Translations under genes and position numbers: made by a program | The notes under the pieces: model-generated | What the model was told of the DNA's origin: nothing | The model's input: the letters and a program-made list of their open reading frames with translations, nothing else | The model's database searches: none | In this document: piece after piece, positions 1 through 6,670 of the stretch | How the letters are laid out: every line of letters starts with the position of its first letter | Numbering within the stretch: the stretch's first letter is position 1 | DNA from: JBAXLO01 sp037134755 | Lineage (GTDB): Bacteria > Bacteroidota > Bacteroidia > Bacteroidales > JACABE01 | Direction of reading: 5' to 3' | Length of the DNA stretch: 14,454 nt | Assembly (NCBI GenBank): GCA_037134755.1 | Contig: JBAXLO010000113.1 | Span: 1 to 14,454, forward strand

Positions 1-3000
1 GTAGCTGCAATATTAGTATATGTAGTACTATTCCACCAGAAAGCAGCAGCACGAGCACCACTTGTCATATCACATTTATTGATAAAGATATTGTTTCTTA
101 AATCTAATAAAGTAGGAGTAGCAGTTGCAAATAAACATGCAGAAGTATTTGTGGCAGCAGAACCAGTATACTTTAAATAAACAGTATTATAATATACATA
201 AGCTGTTAAAAGATTTCCTATTTTGATACCATCAATAGCTGGAGTCGTTGTACCTGCAGGATTATTTAAATCAGAGATAAAGTTATTGTAAATATAAGCA
301 GTTGTAGCTACAGTAGTATTAATAGCAATACCATCAACTACTGCTGTACCTACACAATTAAAATTATAAATATTATTATTATAGATATAATAAGTACCAG
401 CCGAATTAGTATAGAAACCTTCTATACCATAAGCTCCCGTATTAGTAGTGTTAATATTAAACTCCTGATTATTGTAAAAATATAAAGTAGATTGAACAGC
501 TCCAATTCTACATAAATTGGTATTACCACTTGTTTCAATAAAATCTCGAAGAACACAATTATGTATATAATTATTCCCTGTTGTTGTACCAACAATATTA
601 AATCCATAATTCTCTGCTCCTATAACATCTTTGATAGTATCACCATAGAAATGGAAATTAGAACATGAAGCAGCTATTTGAATACCTACTAAATAACCAC
701 TAGTAGTGGATGTAGATTTTACACTATCAATAAGTGTATTAAAAATCTGTAAACTGTCCTGATATGAGATATTAACAGCATTTGAAGTATAAGCAGCTGC
801 ATAGCCAATATTTTTAATTACACTATGTCCACCATTTATTGTACCTATTTCGTTTCTTTCGTCATAATATGAAGTAACACCTGTAAATCTAACTCCATAA
901 AAAGCTTGGTTTATTGTGTTATTATAAAACTTATTATGACTATTAGTACCACTAGTAGAAGTTGCAATTGATCGCAAATAAATTCCATTTACAGATGTAT
1001 TAGAACTATTGCTTAATGTTATATTACAATTCTTTATTGTATTATAATTACAACCATTTGTTGCTGTTCCATATAAATATACACCATATTCAACTGCAGT
1101 ACCGACATCTGTAATATCTATTCCATCAAAGGTAATATAAGAAACACCATTTAACCAAATACCAGCATCAGTTGTTGCAGTAGATCCTGTTATATTTAAT
1201 ACTGGATTAGGACCTATACTATCTTTCTGGAAAACAATTGGATTTGCAGTAGTACCTGAAGTAGTTATTTTTAATCCATAAGGGTTTGATGTAGTACATG
1301 TAAACGACCATGATTGTCCGGCTGTAACATTAAATGTAACAGGACCTGAATTACCTAATATGTTAAGAGCATTTAAGGCATCATTAAAGTTATTAAAGTT
1401 TGTGCCACCTGTTGCCTCCCAAGATTTAATAGAATAAGTTCCACTTAAAGGAGTAAGAGTTGTAGTCTGAATTGTATTAGGTGAAGTTGTAAGGTAGAGT
1501 GGAGTGGTTCCTGTACAATTTGAATTAGCTGAAAATATATAATAATGATATAGAGTGGAATTTGCACGCCCATTATCTGTAAATGTTAAACCTGTCTGAT
1601 AAGAAACAACAGTATCAGTTCCTATTACGTTTTCTGCTGAATATAATGTACCATTCAAAGGAGTTGGTGTAATACCTGTAGTATTTCTTACAATTAGATA
1701 ATGATCAGCTCCGGGTGTACCTGTGGCAGCTGTAAAAGTGCCTGAAACACTAGTAGTAGTTGGAGTTAATATTAAATTGGTAGATTGATTAGCAGGTAAA
1801 ACACAATTAGTGTAAGTGTTAGCAGTAAGTGGAGATACAGATAAATAAAGTGGCCCGGCTGAACAAATTGAATTAGCTGCATAAACCCAATAATAATAGT
1901 GAGTCCCTGAAACTAAATTTGTATCATTAAAAGTTGAATTAGTTTGATATGCTATAACTGAATCAAGAGAACTTATTGTAGAAGTACCCGGAGTGTAAGA
2001 CATTCCATTAACAGGAGCGGTTGGAGTAGAACTTAATGTACTTCGTACTATAAGGTAATGGTCTGCATTTGGTGAAGGGTTATAAGAGCCTCCTATTGAT
2101 GTAAGTGTGGGAGTTAAATTCAAAACAGTAGGTTGTGTAGTAGGTGTAACACAATTAGTATAAATACTTCCTGAAAGAGATGATGTATTATAAACAGGAC
2201 CTCCTATGCAGGTTGAGTTAGCAGCATAAATGTAATAATAATAATGTGTACCTGTAGTAAGTCTGCTATCTGCAAATGATAGACCGATTTGATAAGCAAT
2301 TATAGTATCACCTAATGCATCATAAGCATTACCGGCAGTATATAATGTCCCGTTGGTAGGAACAGCTGGAGCAATACCTGTATTATTTCGTAGTATCAAA
2401 TAATGATCTGCATCTACTGATGCTGTATAAGATCCATTAATTGTATTAAGACCGGTAGTAGGAAAACTTATGTTAGTTGGAGGATTAGTTGGAGCAACAC
2501 AAGGTGTATTGCTTAATGTTACTACATAATTTGAAAGTGGAGATAATGAAGTTAAATACATTGGACCTCCTGTACAAATTGAATTAGCAGCAAATACAAA
2601 ATAGTAGTATTGAGTATTTGAATGTAAAATAGGATCAGTAAATGTAGTTCCTGTTTGATATGAGATAACAGTATCAATACCTAATGTACTTCCATAAGAA
2701 AATGTAAAAGTGTTAATTGGCAACGTAGAACCAAACGTGCCTGAAGTGCTTCTGCATATCAGATAATGATCAGCAGTAGCTGAAGGTGTAAATGATATTG
2801 ACACACTAGAAGTATCAGGAGTTAAAGTTAAAATTGTGGGTTGTGCTATAGGAGTTCCACAATTTGTTGTTGTATTTCCGGTAAGTGGTGCAATAGTATC
2901 ATAGAGAGGACCACCTATACAATTTGAGTTTGCAGCATAAACATAATAATAATAATGTGTGTTGGCAGTAAGACCTGCATCAGTGAATGATAAACCTGTT

Positions 3001-5597
3001 TGATATGCTACAAAAGAACTTCCTGTTAACTGATTGCCGGCAGTGTATATTGTTCCATTAGAAGGGGCTGATGGAGCTGTGCCGGTATTATTTCTTACTA
3101 TAAGATAATGATCTGTACTTGCTGAAGCTGTAAAGGTACCGGTAACTGTACTTGAAGTTGCTGTAAAACCTAAAGAAGTAGGCTGAGTGGTTGGAGTAAC
3201 ACATGCTGCTGTACTTTCGTAAGCACCAATGCTAGGGGGATTATTACGATTATTTCCAAGTATATCTGTTGTTATACCACTAATACTTGTTCCCAAATTA
3301 TAGTTTGAAGGTTGAAGATTTGATGCAGAAGTAAAATTAGGATTCTGACTAACTGAATTCACATCTTGCCCTGTTGCACTTTTCCATGCGGCAAGGTCAG
3401 CACGATCAGCTGCACCGAAATTCCCTAATACTGCACCTGCAACATAGTAATTATTATAATCTATTGCAAGTGTACCTCCGGTTACTGCTCTGACAGCATA
3501 ATGTATCCCTGTAGAACCGCCAGTACGATCATTTGCAAATATGTTATCCTTATAATTTCTTATACCTGTTGCAACGGTACTATATAATGCGTAAGTTGAT
3601 GAAGTAGTTCCGCTTGCAGCTGTACCTGTTACTCTAACTGAGTTAAAGTAAATATTATTAGGTCCTGCTGATTCGTTAATACCATATATAAGATAACCTG
3701 TTGTTAAAGAACTACCACTATTATTTATCCCTAAACTTATTGAATTATTTGATATTGTTGATACACCTCCTACGTAACGCACTCCATATAATGAAGCTGT
3801 GGTAGAAGTAGAAGTTAAATTGAAACCATATATTTTATTTGTTGAAATAACATTATTTCCGCTTGAAGGACCTGAATAATATATTCCGCTTACTTGTACA
3901 GCGGCAGAAGCTGCTGTACAAGATAAATTATAAATGGTATTTCCACTGATAGTATCTCCGGCTAATGTATTGGATAAGTATATACCATTTGCAGTATTTG
4001 AAGTACCGGTTGAGTTTGTTGTTAAATTGTAAATCGTATTTCCTTTTATTGAATAATCAGGAGTAGAAGAACTACAACTTATACCGTATATTAAACTTGA
4101 AGAACCTCCACCTGTTGAATTAAGGTTAGCTATTGTATTATTTGAAATTGACTGAATTGTAGTTGCTGCTGTACCTACATTATAAAATATACCATATACT
4201 GCTCCATTAGTATTAGAAGTAATTGTACCTGTACCTGCTTTTGAACCTATGAGATTGCCATATATAATTGTAGAAGTTGCATAGCTTCCACCACTTGTAT
4301 TCCCTATTTGTATTCCTCTACATCCTCCGGTTGCTGAAGTGCCACTTGTCATTGCTATTCCTGAAACGACATTGTTCTTTACAGTATCAATACCTGTACC
4401 ACCATGACCGGGACACATAGCGGCAAAACTTGCAGATGAACCAAAAGATACAGTAATAGTACTTGTTCCGGTACTATCTCCAAAAAGATTATTACTAATA
4501 ATCATATTCCCATTATTCGTTTGTAGCAAGCATTCAATATTAGTGCTGGAATAAGTTGAAGCAAAGTTTATGTTTTTAAATACATTTCCCTGGAAAGTAT
4601 TATAAAGCCCTGCTGTATTATTAGTAGAAAAAATAACACTTCTAAGTTCGCCTGAAGTACCACCACCAGTGAAAGTATAAGGCGTCCCCGCGCATTGAGC
4701 TTGAGTACCTCCAAAATAATTATTTGTTACTGTAAAGCCAACTGTATTACCTGTAGGTGTAAAAGCCAAAAATTGGACAACAGCATTGAACGAAGTTCTG
4801 CTAACTGTTTGATAAAAGCTATTTCCTGTAACCGTCCAACCACTGTTCCCAACTCCTATATTAGTGCCACGCACAGCCAATGTAGTTGAATAGTAATCAT
4901 AAATATTACAATTTGAAATTACACAGTTATCATTATATATAGCAGTAGTGGTTGAACCAACTGCATTTATACAATTTACAGGAGTAGTAGTTGAAGATAC
5001 ACCACAAACGTTGCAATGATCTATTGTGTTATTGTCATTTCCATTGGTTACCCCTGTACTGAAATTAATTGTACCTGTACCTGTGGAAGTACTTGCCCCC
5101 TTAATGCTACAATATTTTATAGTATTATTACTTGCATCGTTTATAAATTGGATAGTTGAAGTAGGAGCAGTACTTGATGTTGATAAATTAGAAATAATCA
5201 AGTCAGGGGAGCTTCCATTACCTCCTACACTTCCATTAATTGTTACATAATTTGCTCCACTAAGGTTTATTAGTGGTGCACCTGTAACTGTACCTGAAAT
5301 TGTCAAACCTGTTACTGTTGGATAAATAAGCATACTTGTCCACATACCGGCTGCACCTGTTAATGCAGTAGTACCCGGTTCTGTTGTAACACTTGCAGTA
5401 ATTGTTATTGTAATGGTTTTACCTGCCTGCGAAGTCCCGTTTAGTTTAGCAAATACTCCGGTAGTAGCTGTAGTAAATGTTGTGTAAGTACCATCTTGAC
5501 CATTAGATCCACTAACAGTAATTTGCCCATAAGAATTTTGTGAAAAGAATAATGCTAAGGTTAGCATTAAAATCGAAAAGGAAATTAATTTTCTCAT
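1..5597 (-). CDS. Giant secreted beta-helix / Fn3-repeat surface protein, 3' end outside window (1865 codons present)
   Basis: The minus-strand frame starting at the ATG at 5597 stays open to base 3, so the gene is cut by the left edge, not broken. Residues 1-24 form a signal peptide (basic MRKL, hydrophobic core, SYG before Q25). Residues about 30-795 are Asn/Ser/Thr/Gly-rich with many NNTI, NLFG, YGIY-type strands, as in right-handed parallel beta-helix proteins, and close with the common Bacteroidota ending PSIGAYE (IGAYE at 790-794). Residues 799 to about 1380 are five Fn3-like repeats. From about 1385 a second beta-helix region opens with LSGTYSI, a GGTNF..DALNALN..G segment and SGPVTFNV, and continues to the edge. 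Role inferred: extracellular or cell-surface adhesin or matrix protein. A T9SS sorting domain would be expected at the missing C-terminus but cannot be seen. No catalytic motif was recognised. The gene is preceded by the 79-bp element at 5786-5864 and a structured leader. Confidence 0.92.
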   Translation of the reverse strand, partial: MRKLISFSILMLTLALFFSQNSYGQITVSGSNGQDGTYTTFTTATTGVFAKLNGTSQAGKTITITITASVTTEPGTTALTGAAGMWTSMLIYPTVTGLTISGTVTGAPLINLSGANYVTINGSVGGNGSSPDLIISNLSTSSTAPTSTIQFINDASNNTIKYCSIKGASTSTGTGTINFSTGVTNGNDNNTIDHCNVCGVSSTTTPVNCINAVGSTTTAIYNDNCVISNCNIYDYYSTTLAVRGTNIGVGNSGWTVTGNSFYQTVSRTSFNAVVQFLAFTPTGNTVGFTVTNNYFGGTQAQCAGTPYTFTGGGTSGELRSVIFSTNNTAGLYNTFQGNVFKNINFASTYSSTNIECLLQTNNGNMIISNNLFGDSTGTSTITVSFGSSASFAAMCPGHGGTGIDTVKNNVVSGIAMTSGTSATGGCRGIQIGNTSGGSYATSTIIYGNLIGSKAGTGTITSNTNGAVYGIFYNVGTAATTIQSISNNTIANLNSTGGGSSSLIYGISCSSSTPDYSIKGNTIYNLTTNSTGTSNTANGIYLSNTLAGDTISGNTIYNLSCTAASAAVQVSGIYYSGPSSGNNVISTNKIYGFNLTSTSTTASLYGVRYVGGVSTISNNSISLGINNSGSSLTTGYLIYGINESAGPNNIYFNSVRVTGTAASGTTSSTYALYSTVATGIRNYKDNIFANDRTGGSTGIHYAVRAVTGGTLAIDYNNYYVAGAVLGNFGAADRADLAAWKSATGQDVNSVSQNPNFTSASNLQPSNYNLGTSISGITTDILGNNRNNPPSIGAYESTAACVTPTTQPTSLGFTATSSTVTGTFTASASTDHYLIVRNNTGTAPSAPSNGTIYTAGNQLTGSSFVAYQTGLSFTDAGLTANTHYYYYVYAANSNCIGGPLYDTIAPLTGNTTTNCGTPIAQPTILTLTPDTSSVSISFTPSATADHYLICRSTSGTFGSTLPINTFTFSYGSTLGIDTVISYQTGTTFTDPILHSNTQYYYFVFAANSICTGGPMYLTSLSPLSNYVVTLSNTPCVAPTNPPTNISFPTTGLNTINGSYTASVDADHYLILRNNTGIAPAVPTNGTLYTAGNAYDALGDTIIAYQIGLSFADSRLTTGTHYYYYIYAANSTCIGGPVYNTSSLSGSIYTNCVTPTTQPTVLNLTPTLTSIGGSYNPSPNADHYLIVRSTLSSTPTAPVNGMSYTPGTSTISSLDSVIAYQTNSTFNDTNLVSGTHYYYWVYAANSICSAGPLYLSVSPLTANTYTNCVLPANQSTNLILTPTTTSVSGTFTAATGTPGADHYLIVRNTTGITPTPLNGTLYSAENVIGTDTVVSYQTGLTFTDNGRANSTLYHYYIFSANSNCTGTTPLYLTTSPNTIQTTTLTPLSGTYSIKSWEATGGTNFNNFNDALNALNILGNSGPVTFNVTAGQSWSFTCTTSNPYGLKITTSGTTANPIVFQKDSIGPNPVLNITGSTATTDAGIWLNGVSYITFDGIDITDVGTAVEYGVYLYGTATNGCNYNTIKNCNITLSNSSNTSVNGIYLRSIATSTSGTNSHNKFYNNTINQAFYGVRFTGVTSYYDERNEIGTINGGHSVIKNIGYAAAYTSNAVNISYQDSLQIFNTLIDSVKSTSTTSGYLVGIQIAASCSNFHFYGDTIKDVIGAENYGFNIVGTTTGNNYIHNCVLRDFIETSGNTNLCRIGAVQSTLYFYNNQEFNINTTNTGAYGIEGFYTNSAGTYYIYNNNIYNFNCVGTAVVDGIAINTTVATTAYIYNNFISDLNNPAGTTTPAIDGIKIGNLLTAYVYYNTVYLKYTGSAATNTSACLFATATPTLLDLRNNIFINKCDMTSGARAAAFWWNSTTYTNIAA
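1458..3203 (-). repeat. Five tandem Fn3-like protein repeats inside the giant gene (114-120 residues each)
   Basis: Each unit starts with Cys-x-x-Pro; the starting Cys residues are at 799, 913, 1033, 1149 and 1265, a period of 114, 120, 116 and 116 residues. Each carries the same landmarks in order: DHYLI(V/L/C)R, a Gly-rich turn with a Tyr/Phe strand, AYQT or SYQT or AYQI, F.D..L, then YYYY or YYYF followed by AANS.C.GGP. The N-terminal Cys and the Cys before GGP recur in every copy, so one disulphide per repeat is possible (inference). The pattern matches Fn3-like repeats common in long Bacteroidota secreted proteins. The copies have diverged at DNA level, so this is an old duplication and not a recent slippage array. 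Confidence 0.85.
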
Positions 5598-5694
5598 AAA
5601 AGTAATATTAGTTTTTAAAAATAAATAATTGCATAATATTTAATGCTATTTATAAATTTAACTTCAATGTGTATTTTTATAGTAAGTTTCATTA

Positions 5695-5763
5695 ATACTT
5701 TTTTTAACAAAGTATCCATTAAACCCCCATAACTCCTCGATTTGAGTTATGGGGCATTTAATG
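5695..5763 (-). promoter_or_regulatory. Two abutting hairpins in the putative 5' leader of the giant gene
   Basis: Hairpin A pairs CCCCATAACTC (5725-5735) with GAGTTATGGGG (5744-5754) around an 8-nt loop. It is extended by CATTAAA (5717-5723) with TTTAATG (5757-5763) across a small internal loop, giving 18 pairs in all. One base away, hairpin B pairs ATACTTT (5695-5701) with AAAGTAT (5709-5715) around 7 nt. Neither is followed by a T-run in either direction, so a simple terminator is unlikely. If transcription starts near 5783, both lie in a leader of about 185 nt, whereas the other two genes with the same promoter element have leaders of roughly 16-20 nt. Possible roles are mRNA stabilisation or translational control. 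I do not recognise a known riboswitch. Confidence 0.6.
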
Positions 5764-5785
5764 TTAATTTACTTTCTATGAAAGA

Positions 5786-5864
5786 TGCAAAATAACTACT
5801 AAAAAAACTGTAAAACAATACCATAATACAGGGTTTTTTATATAACGTATTTATGGGATAAGAG
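5786..5864 (-). promoter_or_regulatory. 79-bp promoter-like element, copy 1 (upstream of giant beta-helix gene)
   Basis: This copy aligns without gaps to copies at 11218-11296 (68/79 by hand count) and 14068-14146 (58/79). On the minus strand it reads: upstream box TTATCCCATAAATACGTTA (5861-5843), TATTGTTT with its TTG at 5818-5816, a 20-nt spacer, and TTATTTTG at 5795-5788. This resembles the Bacteroidota -33 TTG and -7 TAnnTTTG promoter with one mismatch in the -7 box. The predicted transcript would start near 5783 and run left into the gene at 5597. The remaining bases between this element and the hairpin at 5996 (5865-5995) are AT-rich and show nothing I can name beyond a short GGAAGTTCCGGAAGC stretch. 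Confidence 0.7.
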
Positions 5865-5995
5865 GTTGGAAGTTCCGGAAGCTCTTCAAACGTAAAATAT
5901 CTATCTAAATAAATTATATTATCATTAATATAAGCTTATTATAATAAATGGATATTTTATCATACTAAAGAACTAAAAATAGGATAATAAATTTT

Positions 5996-6036
5996 AAAGC
6001 TTCATCAATTTGTGTTGGTGGAGCTTTTATTTTTTT
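5996..6036 (+). terminator. Orphan intrinsic-terminator-like hairpin
   Basis: AAAGCTTCATCAA (5996-6008) pairs with TTGGTGGAGCTTT (6015-6027), with two G-T wobbles and a 6-nt loop, followed by TTTT A TTTTTTT. The form is that of a rightward rho-independent terminator. Odd point: no plus-strand gene lies to its left, because the flanking gene is transcribed away from it. It may be left over from a lost gene or may insulate the operon at 6132 from readthrough. Its right arm recurs at 14176-14203. Confidence 0.6.
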
Positions 6037-6072
6037 ATCTATTTCTCCAAATATGTGAAATAAAAAATAATA

Positions 6073-6102
6073 TTGCTAATTAAATTAATTTTATTATTTT
6101 TG
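6073..6102 (+). promoter_or_regulatory. Canonical Bacteroidota promoter for the 6132-9445 operon
   Basis: TTG at 6073-6075, then exactly 19 nt, then TATTTTTG (6095-6102), an exact match to the TAnnTTTG -7 consensus. The predicted start near 6107 leaves a leader of about 25 nt before the ATG at 6132. The region is very AT-rich, so a chance match is possible, but both boxes and the spacing fit. Confidence 0.6.
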
Positions 6103-6131
6103 AAAAAAATTAATTAACAAAAAGAATATTT

Positions 6132-6647
6132 ATGAAACGGATTAATAAACTTTACTTCTTATTACTTGCTTTGCTAATTATTACAAGTTGTGGGCAAGTT
6201 GCCAAAGAGGTAGCTAAAGATACTTTGAGCGGTACTTATGTAGGAAAAGTTAAATATATTTATCAGTACTCACTTTTAAATATTGGTATTAATGATGTTG
6301 AAAAAACTGAAAAGTGTAATGTAACAATTTATAAATTAAAAAAGACAACAACTATAAATACACCAGACGGATTAATTGAAATTAACGGAATAAGACTGCT
6401 TATAAATGGAGCAAGTTTTAATATTCCTGAACAAGAAATAACCAGTTCTTCAAATAATACTCTTGATATTATTGGTCTTTCAATAAACGAGGATACAGAG
6501 GGTAATAAAATGGATGGTGCAATTGATGAAAAAGATAATTTAAGTTTTGCTTTTTCAAGTAAGATATCTGTTAATGAATCAGGAGTTAAATATGAACTGC
6601 CAATAGAAACCGTTTATACATTAAAGAAAATAAATAAAACCAAATAA
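6132..6647 (+). CDS. Small predicted lipoprotein of unknown function
   Basis: The product has 171 residues. The N-terminus is a lipoprotein signal peptide: MKRINK, a hydrophobic stretch 7-17, and a lipobox ITSC with the acylated Cys at 20, followed by GQ. The mature part (about 150 residues) begins with a helix-like AKEVAKDT, then LSGTYVGKVKY and alternating beta-like segments (VTIYKL, IEINGIRLLING, LSFAFSSKI, YELPIETVYTL). That suggests a small beta-sandwich or barrel, but no family is recognised. It should sit in the periplasm-facing or outer membrane. The start is supported by the lipobox placement and the promoter 30 bp upstream; there is no Shine-Dalgarno. The next gene begins 23 bp downstream, so the two are probably one operon, and a partner role for the secreted protein is plausible but unproven. 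Confidence 0.85.
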   Translation: MKRINKLYFLLLALLIITSCGQVAKEVAKDTLSGTYVGKVKYIYQYSLLNIGINDVEKTEKCNVTIYKLKKTTTINTPDGLIEINGIRLLINGASFNIPEQEITSSSNNTLDIIGLSINEDTEGNKMDGAIDEKDNLSFAFSSKISVNESGVKYELPIETVYTLKKINKTK

Positions 6648-6654
6648 AAATTAA

Positions 6655-6662
6655 TAAGGAGG
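6655..6662 (+). promoter_or_regulatory. Perfect Shine-Dalgarno TAAGGAGG before the 6671 gene
   Basis: TAAGGAGG ends 8 nt before the ATG at 6671, an ideal ribosome binding site that fixes this start. Most Bacteroidota genes, like the others in this window, start without such a motif. Confidence 0.8.
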
Positions 6663-6670
6663 AAACAGAA

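Noticed and set aside
422..607. Short minus-strand reading frame inside the giant gene
   Set aside because: It lies out of frame inside the continuous 5597-to-edge coding frame; composition is that of a shadow. Plus-strand frames at 4695-4889 and 5026-5250 are rejected for the same reason.
1458..3203. Frameshift or assembly error in the repetitive part of the giant gene
   Set aside because: All five repeat Cys codons, the signal peptide start and the last codons at the edge fall in the same frame, with no interrupting stop.
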